64,000 nucleotides of DNA from Lucinisca nassula (taxonomy: Eukaryota > Mollusca > Bivalvia > Lucinida > Lucinidae): NCBI GenBank assembly GCA_963580285.1, contig OY757013.1, positions 133,359,027 through 133,423,026 of the forward strand, given 5' to 3'. The first letter of the stretch is position 1. Each line of letters starts with the position of its first letter. Under the pieces are notes generated by a model. It worked only from the letters and a program-made list of their open reading frames with translations, was not told where the DNA came from and ran no database searches. The position numbers and the translations under genes are program-made. Shown piece after piece: positions 11,790 to 23,910 of the stretch.

Positions 11790-11975
11790 ATGGCGACCTC
11801 CGGTTCATCTGAGGAAAGTAGAATTTTTAGTCCAAATTACAAGTATTTGACTTTCAACTGCACTGACACAATACTATCATGCATGTTAATCTGTTATCAA
11901 ATGCTAACGCATCAATTTACAGGCAAGAAGATAATTTTACCGTCAATATCTAAGGATGAATTTCTGAATCGATGA
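11790..11975 (+). CDS. Small ORF or possible first exon (61 aa), unrecognised
   Basis: An ATG in good context (AATAAGATGGCGACC) opens 61 codons ending at 11,975. The N-terminus is Ser-rich (MATSGSSEESRIFSPNY) and is followed by a Cys-containing hydrophobic stretch. I recognise no domain. The sequence just upstream (TTAAAGGTGCATTATTGAGC at about 11,552) recurs inverted near 27,065-27,085, so it may lie inside a repeat. This could equally be chance. Confidence 0.2.
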   Translation: MATSGSSEESRIFSPNYKYLTFNCTDTILSCMLICYQMLTHQFTGKKIILPSISKDEFLNR

Positions 11976-12084
11976 GAATTGACATGGGGTCGTTTCAAAG
12001 ATACACAAAAACCGCATACATGTGAGAGTACATGTATGATGTGGGTATTTGTTAGAATTAGACGATACTAGCAATAACCTTTTG

Positions 12085-12975
12085 ATTTGTTTGATTTGAG
12101 GGTTAACGTCCCAATTAACACTGTTTAACGTCCCCATCAACACTGTATAAGTAATTTTGGAGACCTAGCTTACAATTTTGTTGGACTTTTATATACCCGA
12201 CATTGAGATGAAATGAGATCTCATTCCCTGTCGCTTACGGGCCTCCGTGGCCTAGTGGTTAAGAGCGCTGACTCTTGATCATTAGGTCTCTCACCGCTGT
12301 GGTTCGAGCCTCGCTCGGGTCATATGTGAGACGCCAAGTTCTGCAACGGAAGGTCAGATGGTTTTTCTCCGGGTACTCCGGTTTTTGCCCACCTCTGATT
12401 AACGATCGGCTCGATATGTGTGAAATAATCTTGAAAGGGCCGTAAAACCAAAAAAAAAAAAAAAATCCCTGTCGCCCAATGAAACCAATAGGGTTTATAT
12501 GAATGGGCGGCCCGACTCGCACCGCTTTGCCTGGGCAGGCTTGAATCCTTTAGGCGGTTTACCAATACTCCTAAGCGGTCGGTTTAAGCTCTGCCTGGCA
12601 CCATCATGCAGCCCACCTATTTCTTCAAGCCCCGCCATGGGAGCCGAGCAAGAACTTTTTAATACCGAAACAAAAGAGAAACACTATCCATATTCGCACC
12701 GCCCATCGGGGCTTGAAGAAATATATGGGCTGCATAATGCTTCCACGCAGAGCTGTAACTGACCCGCAAACGAGTACTGGTAAACAGCTTAGAAGATCTA
12801 AGCCTGGGCAAGCAAAGCGATGCGAGTCCGTCCATTTGTTTCACTGGGCGACAGGGCTTGAGAAGTCATTTCATCTCAATGTCTGGTAAAAGTCCCACAA
12901 AATTGTTATCAACGTCTCCAAAATGACCTTTACAGTGTTGAAGGGGACGTTAAACCTCAAACCAAACAAACAAAC
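12085..12975. mobile_element. Head-to-head pair of V-type SINEs with a T2 SINE inside
   Basis: A forward V-SINE (TTGATTTGAGGGTTAACGTCC, GAGATGAAATGAGATCTC, CACCATCATGCAGCCCACC) occupies 12,085-12,234 plus 12,466-12,650. A reverse copy follows at about 12,695-12,972 (GGGGCTTGAAGAAATATATG to GGACGTTAAACCTCAAACC). The first is interrupted by the T2 SINE at 12,235-12,465. Confidence 0.8.
12235..12465 (+). mobile_element. tRNA-derived SINE, family T2, with target duplication
   Basis: The tRNA-like head GGGCCTCCGTGGCCTAGTGG is followed by a box B-like GGTTCGAGCCTC, a unique body and an A15 tail. A 10-bp direct duplication TCCCTGTCGC flanks it (12,225-12,234 and 12,466-12,475), which shows insertion by reverse transcription into the V-SINE. 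The reverse complement of the family lies at 23,235-23,456. Confidence 0.9.
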
Positions 12976-13060
12976 GTGCACCAGGACCTACTCACTGATA
13001 CTGGGATCGGCCACATTTTACCATTACTTGCAGATTTACAGCACACATCAATCTTGCGCT

Positions 13061-13351
13061 GGCCTCGGTAGCTCAGTCGGATGCGCGTCTGACTGCTGAT
13101 CATGGGGAAGCAGGTTCGATACCTGCCGGGGTCGGCAATATTCTTTCGCGGGGATTGATCAAGAAATCTTTCCTACGGTCATTCTCTCCATTTCGCTGGC
13201 TCAAGAAGGGCAGTTGTCAGTTTCTGGCGAAAGAATGTGCACCCTCCTGGTTACCTCTTACGTATAAGCCTGCCCAGGAAAAGTAAACTGACAGGCTCAA
13301 AAACGGCCTTAACAGTGTTGACTTGGCCGTAAACCCCAAAACAAACAAACA
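13061..13351 (+). mobile_element. tRNA-derived SINE, family T1
   Basis: The head reads GGCCTCGGTAGCTCAGTCGG (box A) and GCAGGTTCGATACCTGCCGG (box B), so it is tRNA-like but cannot fold as a complete tRNA with normal spacing. The body contains CAAGAAGGGCAGTTGTCAGT and CTTATAAGCCTGCCCAGG-like text and ends in CCAAAACAAACAAACA. The copy at 23,699 is split by another element. Confidence 0.8.
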
Positions 13352-13396
13352 GTTAACCTGCATAGGGGATGACTCTCCCTGAACAGGGCGCCTCCA

Positions 13397-13705
13397 GTTT
13401 GTTTGTTTGATTTGAGGTTTAACGTCCCCGTCAGCACTTTAAAGGTCATTTTGGAGACGTTGCTTCCAATTTTGTGGGACTTTTACCCGACATTGAGATG
13501 AGATGACATCTCAAGCCCTGTCGCCCAATGAAACCCATACGGTTTATTAGCATAGGCGGTCCGCCTCGCACCGCGGTTCCTGGACAGGCTTAGATCCTCT
13601 AAGCGGTTTACCAGTACTAGTGTGCGGGCCGGATTCAGCTCTGCGTGGAAGCATCATGCAGCCCATATATTTCTTCAAGCCCCTATGGGCGGGGGGGGGG
13701 GGGCG
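13397..13705 (+). mobile_element. V-type SINE
   Basis: Runs from TTGTTTGATTTGAGGTTTAA through CATTTTGGAGACGTTGCTTC, CCGACATTGAGATGAGATGA and CTAAGCGGTTTACCAGTACT to TTTCTTCAAGCCCC, then a G run. Other copies: 25,838-26,132 (minus), 37,700-37,895 (minus), 39,763-39,996, 40,297-40,492; weak copies at 28,230-28,350, 49,555-49,885 and 50,255-50,470. Confidence 0.85.
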
Positions 13706-14034
13706 GTGCCTCCAGTTAAACGTTCCGATCCAAAGGGCGGTGCGCATTTTGACATTCATCGCTGTAAATGGTGTTCAGACACCGAACTAATCATCGCCGG
13801 GTCGAACCGAGGGCCTCTGGCATCTGAGTCAAGTGCACTAACCACTCTGGGCTTAACCACTGAGCTGTCACGCTCAGTTTATTACATAAACTCCAGGTTT
13901 GCAGGATGAGACTCTGCACAGTAATCGGCTCTTTCGTTGTACATTGGGTCGTTCTCCCTGCTGGGGGGGGGGGGGGGGGGGTCATGTGAGTACCAGCTGA
14001 TAGCAAGCCGGCGGAATGAACAACTCACAGCGCA

Positions 14035-15010
14035 TAAATGTCATCCTACTAGATTTCAGTAAGGCCTTTCACGAGGTTCCGCCAATTTCATTGCTGATGG
14101 ATACCAGAAAGTCGTAATTGAGGATTTCTTCGTCTGCGCCCGTTACTTCTGGTGTTCCACAGAGTACAGTGCTCGGCACTCTCCTCTTCCTCATATAAAT
14201 CAACGACTTGCCACCACGCGTCTCCCCTGTTCGCTGATCACTGCCTGTTGTACCGAGTTGCTGTCGCTCAAGAGGACTTTAATTATTTACAAGCATGGGA
14301 GAGAGACTGATAGATGCGTTTTCACCCAGACAAGACTTAGTCTGAGTACATCAGAATCGGCAACAAAAGCAAGATTATGGAGTCATCATACAACATCCAT
14401 TGCCAGAAGTAAAGCAAAAAACCTGGCTATAGACAGTACACTGGTGTGAAATAGTCACACTGACATGCTTAGACTAGCTTCTAGTCGGATATCATATTTT
14501 AAAGTTAATAAGTAATATTCTTCTACCCCGTATTTGATCTTGGGAAGATATACTCTGACTAAAATGCCAGTTTGCCTTATCAGTTGGTGTTCGGTAAGGG
14601 GTACAGAAAGGCAATAAACATTTCATGACTGTAGCTGTAATCAATCATTTACCAAGGATCTTGCGAGGTAAAATTCGCATTGTACTAGACCTTGGTGTCT
14701 GAGACAAGATTAAAGTCTAACAAGGTTTCATATTTGATAAAAACACACATGAAGGTTGGTAATTGGTAAATATGACATCAAGGTCTAGTAGCTAGACTAT
14801 GACATGCTATCTACGACAGACAGCCAGACAGCTGCTTTCCTATCCTACGCAGGAATCTCTCTGCATGCACAAAGGACATCAAGGCAACAGCATACAAGTC
14901 ACTAGTTAGACCTAAACTAGAATATGCTGCCACCCCCTGGGACCCCTTCAAACAAACTAGTCCAGTTCAATCGCAATCTTCCGCTCACATCGTCTATCTT
15001 ACTGATCATA
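14035..15010 (+). pseudogene. Decayed RT of a non-LTR retrotransposon
   Basis: Translations in shifting frames give VILLDFSKAF (RT motif A region, with FSKAF), then an SGVPQ/TVLG-like segment (GTTCCACAGAGTACAGTGCT) and LLF..INDLP, and near 14,840-14,990 text resembling RRNL..C..DIK..AY..LVRP.LEY.. as in jockey/CR1-type C-termini. Many stops and a foreign-looking insert at about 14,600-14,800 interrupt it. Family assignment (jockey/CR1-like) is inference. Confidence 0.6.
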
Positions 15011-15927
15011 TGTATATTGGAAATGAAAAAAGGGAGGTTGGTAAAACCTAGTATTCCTTGAATTTCTCGAATCAAGGTCTGCTTTATTAAGGAAATTTCG
15101 TAATCCCGGATCGTTTTGTTATTGACGAAGAGCTCTGTGTGAATGATCCATGTCCCTGTCTTGAGATAGATATAAGAGCTTTATTTGTTTAACCGTCATT
15201 CATGAAGGCTTACAAAAGTATTTAGGCTGATGAAATATATATATTGGATTTTTCAAGTACGGCAACTTGGATTTTTTTAAGTACGGCAACTTGGAAAAAA
15301 AATGCTGAATTAACTGTACGGTTACTTGCGTCACAAAATTGCAAATTTGGAAACTACTGACACCATTTTGACATCGTTTGGAAGGAAAGACCGTGGTTAT
15401 TATCATGTTTGGTTTCATCACATAGGGATCGATTATAATGCTAGTGCTTATCGTAAATCAATCTATTTTTGCATGAAACAGATGGAGATGTGAAATCTAC
15501 ACCAGGGCCATATTTCCTTTTGAGAATTCTTTGTCGTTGCTTTCGCTTTGTTTCATTACTGAAAATACTTTGGAAGAAAGTCTGTCCCCTATTGGTCTAT
15601 TCAACGGAAGGAACTTTCCTTTCGTGATGGGAAGTTTTTCTTTTTTTTTTTTTTTTCTTTTTTTTCTTTCTTTTTGTTGTTTTTGTTTACGAAATAAAGT
15701 TTGTTTTTCAGTGAGCTGAAATAGTTTCTACTTCGTTCTTGTGAAACTTACAACTAGAATAGACGTTAGTTTATGCTTTGAGAAGTGTTTATTCCTTTGA
15801 CGAGAGTTTATTCAAACGAAGGTCCTGTAATATGCATACTATACTCCAGTTATTTAAGATTATGAGTGAGGCCATTATTATTTTTTTTTTTTTATTATTA
15901 TTATTTTTTTTTTGGGGGGGGGGGGGG

Positions 15928-16204
15928 TTACGAAAACATGCCTTTTCAAATAAATTGAACATATTTCCACCCAAAAAATGAAAATGTTCAGATAAAAGAT
16001 TCTGCTATTTTTCATAATTCAGCTCAAAACATAGATTTTGGGTACTCTTTGGAACCGTCTCGACCAGGCGGTTTCTGACGAGTACCAAAAATCTATGTTT
16101 TGGACAGAAATGCGAAAAATAATGTACACCCATACAAACCCCATTCTACTGGATTAAAGTGGAGTTTAAGAGGGTCAAAATTGCATAGGCATGTTTTCAT
16201 GATG
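15928..16204 (+). mobile_element. Hairpin MITE, family H
   Basis: Ends TTACGAAAACATGCC and GGCATGTTTTCATGA. The central palindrome at 16,022-16,100 pairs ACATAGATTTTGGGTACTC with GAGTACCAAAAATCTATGTT. Confidence 0.8.
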
Positions 16205-17125
16205 GTCTTCTGTTTTTTGTTGTTTTTTTTTTTTCGAAATCGGCCACGTGCACACATGTTGCAATTTTTATCTTGTATATTCTAACCATTTCACATTTGT
16301 ACGGTTTAGTAACGCCACAGACAACAAAAAGCTACTTTAAAGAAGGTGATTTAAGGTTCCTCAATACAGTTATTTCACTACATTTGAGGTACTGAAAAAA
16401 TCATATTTGCAAATAGTTACCCAAACAGATTTTTCATCAGATGGTAGTCCATGTAAATGTAAGAATATGAAAGCAAAATATTTTCATTGGAAAGTCACCA
16501 TGTTAGTAATTTATTGCATTTTTCCATGGTTTTGCAAAAATGATATCTTAATCCACAGAACAAAAATGTGTAAAATACTATCATAGAATTGTGGCTAAAG
16601 GTTGCCTTTAGGCACTGCAAGAGTGGAATTTCAAGTAAAATACCTAAATAGTACTGAAAATTAATGATTCCTCCCCCACCCCCCAAAAATGTAATTATTT
16701 CACCTGGTACTATACTACTATTTTTAAATTCAGTGTATGGTAGCCAAAAATGACCAGTTCTACCAAGTTGGCAGTAAGATCACTGATTGGGTTGAGGTGT
16801 TGCAATCTCTTGCATTTAGCTTGTAAAATGATTGGCCTTCTTTGGTGCTTTTAGTATTTCATTTTATATATTTCATTCATGCAATTTATAACAATTTATG
16901 AATCACTGCACCAAAGTTTCACTGTATTATTGATTGTGTTTACTGGGTGGATGATTTGATACTGGAATAAAATCCAAAACCAAAAAAAAAAGTTTATCCC
17001 CATATTTGAACTGAAAGAATGAAAGCAGCCTGTTCAGCACCAGGATTTTTGTGCAAAAGGCTTCTGATCACTTCCAATAACTGCTATGTTATAGCAGTGA
17101 TTTTTACCCATTGATTTGTTACATA

Positions 17126-18180
17126 AGAATCAGAATCAGAATTGTTACTGGTGACACGTCAAATGACATTCATACACCAGGACCTGTGATATGGGAAGTT
17201 AGTCCCTAGCTCTAACCAAAGATGTAAACTTAGCTACACAATCATCAGCACCTTCCGCCGTCGAAATAATAGAATCCGGAAGGGCATTCCAATCTCTAAT
17301 GGTTCGGGGGAAGAACGATTCTTTATAAATATCCGTTCTTGCAGTAAGGGTCTGAAACGTCATTGAATGGTGCTGTCTACAGTGCCTAGCCGGGGGAACA
17401 AGGTCATCTGTTGGAATGCTGGCAGCACCCTTTAGACCTTTGTATAAGAGTATGAGCCTACTGTCTCTTCTCCTTTTCTTGAGAGACTCCCATCTTAATT
17501 TTCCTAGAATTCCAGTCATGCTCCCAGTTTCAAAGCAGTAATTTCCAGTTACAAATCTAGCCGCTCTATTCTGAACTTTTTCAATTTCTTCATTTAGGAC
17601 CACTCCGCTTGGGTCCCAGATGCAACTACCATATTCCAAGATTGGGCGAACAAGTCCCCTGTATGCTGTCTCTTTCACATCCTGGGGACACTGATGAAGA
17701 TTTCGCCTCAGGAATCCAAGAGTTCTATTCGCCTTTGTACACATATTGCATATCTCAAATCGTGAGTGATTGTCACACCAAGGTATTTAATGGAATTCAC
17801 ATTTTCGAGGACCGTTCCCTCTAAAGTTTAAGAAGCCTCAACTTTATTAGATCTCTTCCTTGTTATCTGCATAATATTGCATTTAACTGGCTGAAATCTC
17901 ATGCCCCATTTTCGGGCCCAACATCCTAATCCATCTATGTCAGCCTGAAGTTTCAATGAGTCATCTGTATCTCTAATTTCCCGGTAACAAACACAGTCAT
18001 CTGCGAAAAATCTTATTTCTGAGTCAATGTCAGAGGAAATATCATTGATGTACAGGGAGAACAATAGAGGACCAAGAACAGTCCCTTGTGGGACTCCAAA
18101 CAAAACTGGCGCCCATACTGAAGATTCACCATTAACAAAAACACGCTGTTTTCTGTTCACATGAGTCACCATAAACAAAT
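17126..18180 (-). pseudogene. 5'-truncated non-LTR retrotransposon (RT C-terminal half)
   Basis: Two minus-strand frames form one RT. The upstream one (18,178-17,828) carries GVPQGTVLGPLLFSLYINDI and the catalytic RFFADDCVCY (motif C, FADD). The downstream one (17,744-17,199) carries RRNLHQCPQDVKETAY, GLVRPILEYGSCIWDPS and RTIRDWNALPD, typical of CR1/jockey-group C-termini. A frameshift separates them at about 17,745-17,828. The 3' end is a short ATTCTG repeat tail near 17,126-17,140; the 5' end is cut at about 18,180. A copy of the 3' tail lies at 52,548-52,620. Confidence 0.85.
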
Positions 18181-19340
18181 AATTGATGTTTGGACATATT
18201 TATCTATTCCAATTAATGATCTGTTGTGTCATCTACTAACCAATGTGCGGGTTGGTAAAATTTCATAGAAGCCCAATACTTCTAATATGTTTTGCTGAAA
18301 GAAGTTAAAAAAGAAATCTACCCTTTTCAACTTGTCTACTTGGGAACAGGGGTGAACAACACAAACAGGACAATGTTACACGTAGAAACTAGTTCAGAAA
18401 TGAAGGCATACTATTCATGAATTAACGAACAAATTATGTTAGAAAGTATGTGAAAGTAGGCGCAAGACAGTTTCAAATATGAATATTATGTTTTAAATTT
18501 AAAGCAATGGTGTACTATTGTTTTTTTGGTGGGAAATTAGTTCCAAGGCGTATGAATACGTTTTTGCATTTGGCAAGATGGAAATCTCTTCAATTTGACA
18601 GCTACACTAATTTATCAGTGATGACAGGCTTCCAAGATAGGCGATTTCATTATGGTATACGCAGGAAGAAGGCTACATAGCTGACTTTTCAAGGTATTTT
18701 CATTGATGATGGAGAAAATAAAATGTGGAAGGCATAATTGATGAAATCTCAGCATTTCAGATTTACCGCAAGAAAAGGAGATGATGGCGCCCATCGAGAA
18801 TATACATGTCAAAAAAAATTTGGTTTTCAATTCAGGTAGCCTTTTTGATAGAAAGCTTTGACCGAGTCGTTAGTATTTGATGTGAACTATTGATCTGCAG
18901 CTGTTTTAGTAACTTTTAAAAAGTCTATAAAGCGGTTTCCTTTTTTCCTGGTAAAAGTGAAAAATACAGAAAACCATTTATTTTCAAAGGCACAGGGATG
19001 TTGCTAATGCAAGAAAGTACTTGCTGTAATAACCGTTTATACCTCCAAACCTTTTTCTTGTGGGACATGGATTTTTAAACGGAAATCAGGATTATATTTT
19101 GGGGAAAATCAACTTGCAAATCTTTCATCTATATTTTTCTTGTGCAAATGTATTGAGGAAACTTAAGATGTCCTGAGATAAAAGTACTTTCATAAATTTC
19201 TTTTCCGTTCACAAAAGGTTACTTTCGCTGTAATATAAAGGGCAGCTAAAATAATTTTCATCCTAGTTGTAATCTAAAACTGTTAGTTTAACACTTAAAT
19301 ACCAGCATTTTAAACAAGAAGTGCAGATCTGGTAAAACGC
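18181..19340. other. No feature recognised
   Basis: AT-rich sequence with no convincing ORF, repeat edge or RNA gene. ORFs shorter than 75 codons here show no domain signature. Confidence 0.5.
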
Positions 19341-19344
19341 AGCA

Positions 19345-19745
19345 TTATGCCGCCTTTCTATGTTTTGATTCCATGGCCCAGTGAGATTCTATGATGGGGC
19401 GGTCTAAGTCCCTCTGGAGGGTGACCGAATAATCAGGGAGAATTATGGTCAGGTACACCCCAGTGTCACCAGCAAATAGGCGAACCCGGGACCACACATT
19501 GTCGGGTAGGTCGTTAAGGTATAATAACAATAATATTGTGCCTAGAACTGATCCTTGTGGTACACCTGAAGTAACTGGAACCTCATCTGAGTACTCACAT
19601 TCAAGTGCAACTGTCTGACTTCTCTCAGTCAGAAAAGACTTAATTCACTGGATAGTTAATCCATGTACCAGTAGCTTGCGAAGAAGCTTCATGTGATTCA
19701 CCTAGCCAAAGGTCATGCTAAACCCAAGATAAGATCTATTTGTTG
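19345..19745 (-). pseudogene. RT fragment of a non-LTR retrotransposon
   Basis: Minus-strand translation gives GVPQGSVLGTILLLLYLNDL and RLFAGDTGVY. The motif C position reads FAGD where FADD is expected, and a stop lies upstream in WINPWIN*KSFLTERSQTV-like text. Only about 130 codons are left. Its C-terminal text differs from the 17.1-kb copy. Confidence 0.7.
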
Positions 19746-20639
19746 ACCATTTAATCATGATCTGGTAAGGTCATAAACAAGCAGAATCACATGAGTGTCA
19801 CAAGATCTGCGCTCTCAGGCTGTTGAGTATTTTGTGATCATAAGGTATGTCCAAACCAAATCTTATGCGGCGAAATTTAGTTTCAACCTACAAAAATCCA
19901 TTTTTTGAAGGATTTTCTGCTTGTCGGAATTTTGTAAACCTGTCCCCGTAGAAAACCTAAAGCAAATTCTTATATGCCCATTATGACATAAAGACCACAT
20001 TGGTAATGGGAAATTGTTTTTAAGAAATAGGTGCGATATGGGCATAAGAGCAATTTACGATCTTACTAGTGAGGAAGTGGTATTTTATAGTTTTGAACAG
20101 TTAAAGGCGAAATATGATATAAGGGCCACATTTTTAGACTACCACCATGTAGTAAATAGTATTTCTCAAGTATGAAAAGATCAAATTCACATGAATCGTG
20201 TATTTGCTGTTAAATTTAAACAAAATGTAGTTTGTAACATATACTTTCAAGACTTGATTAGTTCAAAGAAAGGGAGTAGACTATTTATGATATTTTGGTT
20301 AGAGTAAACGAATACATTACACAAACAAAATGGCAAACGGAGATAGGAGATAAAGTGGAAAAAGAGCATTAAAGACATTTCACGAGACAAAACTACGCGA
20401 CTTTCAATACAAAATCAATAATAAAAATTTAGTAACACATTCATTTCTATTTAAAATTAATAAAATCAGGGTTGTAGTTACTGTAATGAACAACCAGAAA
20501 AAATCCATTATTTATTTCTTAGATGCCCAAAAGTAAGAACGTTTTAGACTGAACTTTAATCATGGTTGACCACAAATGTAAATCCAGAAATATCGCTAGA
20601 GGATCGTAAAATACTATTTTCACACGGTGGTAAAGCAGA

Positions 20640-20659
20640 AGTGGTCAATTACATCTCTC

Positions 20660-20720
<61 letters not shown>
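20640..20720 (+). repeat. (TC)n microsatellite
   Basis: About 35 TC dinucleotides with one CC interruption. It creates a false Ser-Leu reading frame. Confidence 0.95.
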
Positions 20721-20724
<4 letters not shown>

Positions 20725-20850
20725 GCAAAATATTGTATATACGAAAACAAATTTGTTTCTATGAATAAAGTGCTTAGCGAGAGATACATTTCACTCATAA
20801 ACAACAGGTTAGATAAATTCTTTAAGATTAAAGCCCCTCTCTCGCCCAGC

Positions 20851-21130
20851 CCAGTGGAATTCGTTTCACTGACCGCTCCAAGGCGGTTCTTCTGTCGTTG
20901 TTTATTTTTGTTATGGTTTGTCTTTGAGTGTTTGTATCACTTATTTTATTTTGTTTTGGATATCGAATTGGCCATTTTGTGGAAAAGTAACTGTCCTTTT
21001 GGCTTTCCGCTATTGATGTTTCCATTAGGGTCTGTTGTTTCATGTTTGTGTTTCTTTCCCCTTTGGTAACTCTGGTGGGAGCTGTGGGTAAATTGTGTCG
21101 ATTCCTGATCATTGCCTACACTTCTATGTT
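20851..21130 (+). repeat. Dispersed repeat family A, copy 3
   Basis: Starts near TGGAATTCGTTTCACTGACC and ends near TCCTGATCATTGCC. Same family as 1-247, 6,601-6,895, 35,750-36,090 and 37,015-37,370. Confidence 0.75.
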
Positions 21131-21454
21131 CTACATATAACTACTTTTACCCAAACACTGATGATTCATGAGGCCTATTCCGACTTAATGTTTATGTTTG
21201 GTGTCAGGGTTCTGTTTTCCGTCGACTATCTGCCACACATATAGTGCAGTAGACTTGTACCATTAGCTATAAAAGGCACACCTTGTAGAAAATACATGTA
21301 TATTGTAACTACAGTTTGTTTTCTGCTCTCCCATGAAAGAATTTTATTATTATTATTTTTTTTTTTTTTTCAAATTGATTATCATCGTCTATTAGCCAAT
21401 ACGATGTTACACCCGTATGACTTTGTGCATTCTTTCATATCTTAACAATATTTA

Positions 21455-21890
21455 CTTTTCTGGTGAAAAATTGTGATAGTTTTCTCATTTATGCTTCAAA
21501 CATGGCTGTTGGTGCTCGTTGGAACTGCCGCAGTGATGTGGTTCTATCGAGTACCCACGGCGTATGTCATGGAGCAGGAATGAGAAAAATATTGTATACC
21601 CAGTCAGACGCGCATCCGACTGAGGTACTGAGGCCGACGATTATCATACGAGATATTTTGGCCAGCAATAATCGAGTGTATGTAAACATAAAGTGCAGAT
21701 AACTCCATGTCAACAGACATACAACGTCTAAACAACGTCGTGTCAACGTCAATGCAACATCACTGCGATGCATTGACGCTGACGCAGCAAATTGTATACC
21801 CAGTTACAAAATATTGTAACCCCCAGTTCTCTCTCTATAAAGTTGGGTTTAAAGGGGCGTTCATTGCACGGACCTGTTATCGTAATGAAT
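21455..21890 (+). mobile_element. Hairpin MITE, family H, interrupted
   Basis: The core palindrome at 21,497-21,575 (CATGGCTGTTGGTGCTCG and CGAGTACCCACGGC) and the distal part (TAACCCCCAGTTCTCTCTCT, TATCGTAATGAA) are separated by a foreign segment at about 21,604-21,788. That segment recurs inverted at 23,520-23,700. Confidence 0.65.
21604..21788 (+). repeat. Segment shared, inverted, with 23,520-23,700
   Basis: GATATTTTGGCCAGCAATAA, ATAAAGTGCAGATAACTCCA, GTCAACAGACATACAACGTC and CGATGCATTGACGCTGACGC all recur as reverse complements at 23,520-23,700, where a T1 SINE follows directly. It is probably an extension of the T1-associated repeat. Confidence 0.6.
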
Positions 21891-22276
21891 CGTCTTATTA
21901 TTAACATTGCTAGAGATACTCGCCTACCAGTCGAGAAAGACAGAAGACCAACTTCTATCGTACATGTTGTCTAAACTGAAAAGCACTCACACAACCTTTC
22001 AATAATTCCCTGTCCCCTTTTTGTACTTTCTCTCATCTACTTACTTCTAAAATGTGTTCTAGAAAGGGTTGTCCTTTGGAAACAAGGAATACACCACAAA
22101 ACTGTAAACTAGATCGCGCAGTCAATGGCGCGCCATCGCAAATCCCCACGTTTTGACCGCTTCACGGGACCCTTGGGGGCTGGTCCAAAAATTAATGTGC
22201 TCTTGCAGAAGCCATTCATGTATGTAACTCACACACCAAATTTGGTTGAATTCCAATGAACGGTGTAGGAGGAGAT

Positions 22277-22360
22277 AGCCGGACAGACGGACGGACGGAC
22301 GAACGGACAGACGGAGGCGATAACAATATCCCCACTTTTCTTCGAAAAACGTGGGGATAA
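22277..22360 (+). repeat. gacggacggacgg module followed by a cccac/gtggg hairpin
   Basis: GACAGACGGACGGACGGACG precedes AATATCCCCACTTTTC and CGTGGGGATAA, which can pair. Same type of module as 2,180-2,275. A (GAGT)n run lies at 22,577-22,612 followed by a GTTTTACGTCCC-type repeat to about 22,690. Confidence 0.5.
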
Positions 22361-22886
22361 ATATGGAGTGTACATGTTTTCTGGACCAGACTAACTAGTT
22401 TTGCCCAATTAGGCCTCATCAGTGACCCTCAAAAATTTCAAAATTCACCACTGGAAGGGCAAGAAAATATAAACTACACTATGATGTTGGGCAAGGAGAC
22501 ATTTTACGACCTCCACACATTCCCAGACACCAGCTATAGTGACGTTAAATATGTTCTAGAAATGGCTATCCTTTGGAGTGAGTGAGTGAGTGAGTGAGTG
22601 AGTGAGTGAGTGTTTGAGTTTTACGTCCCACCAACAGCTAAGGCCATACGGAGACGGGACCTAGGTTTAAAGACTCATCCGAAAGTGTATATCCTTTGGA
22701 AGCAAGGAATGCACCACAAAACTGGAACATATGGAGTGTACATGTTTTCTGGGCCAGAATAGCTAGTTTCGGCCAATAAGGCCTCGTCAGTGACCCTCAA
22801 ACCTTTTCAAAGCTTTCCAAAATGTCGGCACAAGAATTTCAGAGAAAATAAGTTCAGTTAATATGGCATTAGGATAACACATCCGT

Positions 22887-23145
22887 GGGATATAGTAAAT
22901 TTCTCAAACCTTAAAAAGGGCATCTTTTTCTGATGAAGATTTGTGATATTTTTCCTATTTATACTCCAAACATAGGTTTTGGATGCTCGTTAGAACCGCC
23001 TCATTGAGGCGGTTCTAACGAGTACCCACAGCCTATGTCTTGGAGCAGAACTAAGGAAATTAATGTTATTCCCCGTAAACCCCAGTTTTCTTTATATAAA
23101 ATGGGGTTTAGTGGGGTCTTAATTTCACGGACTTGTTCACGTGAT
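22887..23145 (+). mobile_element. Hairpin MITE, family H
   Basis: The central palindrome at about 22,968-23,040 (CATAGGTTTTGGATGCTCG to CGAGTACCCACAGCCTATG, loop CTCATTGAGG) is flanked by TTGTGATATTTTTCCTATTT and by AACCCCAGTTTTCTTTATAT. Confidence 0.8.
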
Positions 23146-23234
23146 GGGAAGTGGTTTTAGGTTGTAGCTTTACGTAATAACGCCAAATTAGGTCATTACC
23201 TGCCGTCCGTATTTTTTTATTTTATTTTATTTTT

Positions 23235-23456
23235 TATTTTTTTTGGTTTTACGGCCCTTTCAAGATTATTTCACCCGTATCGAGCGATCGTTAATCAGAG
23301 ATGGGCGAAAACCAGAGTACCCGGAGAAAAACCACCTTACCTTCCGTTGCAGAACTTGGCGTCTCACATATGACCCGAGCGAGACTCGAACCACAGCGGT
23401 GAGAGACCTAATGATCAAGAGTCAGCACTCTTAACCACTAGGCCACGGAGGCCCGT
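23235..23456 (-). mobile_element. tRNA-derived SINE, family T2
   Basis: Reverse complement of the family at 12,235: GGTTTTACGGCCCTTTCAAG at the tail side and CCACTAGGCCACGGAGGCCC at the head side. A T-rich run precedes it, as expected for an inverted A tail. Confidence 0.85.
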
Positions 23457-23910
23457 TACCGTCGGTATGATCATTTTCCACATTAATCTGGTACTTCCGG
23501 AGCCGATGCTACACGCTATGTCAATTTCGTTGTTGCATCGACTTTGCTGCGTCAGCGTCAATGCATCGTTGTTTAGACGTTGTATGTCTGTTGACTTGGA
23601 CGTTGTTTAGACGTTGTATGTCTGTTGACATGGAGTTATCTGCACTTTACATTTATATACACTTGATTATTGCTGGCCAAAATATCTCGTATGATAATCA
23701 TCGGCCTCAGTACCTCGGTCGGATGAACGTTTGACTGGTGATCAGAAAGGCGCGTGTTCGGTACCTGCCGGGTCGGCAACATTCTTTCGTGGAGATAGAT
23801 CATGAAATATTTTCCACGGCCATTCTCTACCACTGGGCATCCGCTGATTCAAGAAGGGCAGTTGTCAGTGGCGAAAGAGTGTGCACTGTACTGGTTAACT
23901 GCTGATGCCT

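Noticed and set aside
12240..12315. Functional tRNA gene
   Set aside because: It is the head of a T2 SINE with a poly-A tail and a 10-bp target duplication.
13061..13135. Functional tRNA gene
   Set aside because: Box A and B are present, but the sequence continues into a SINE body with A/C-rich tail, and related copies occur at 23.7 and 8.9 kb.
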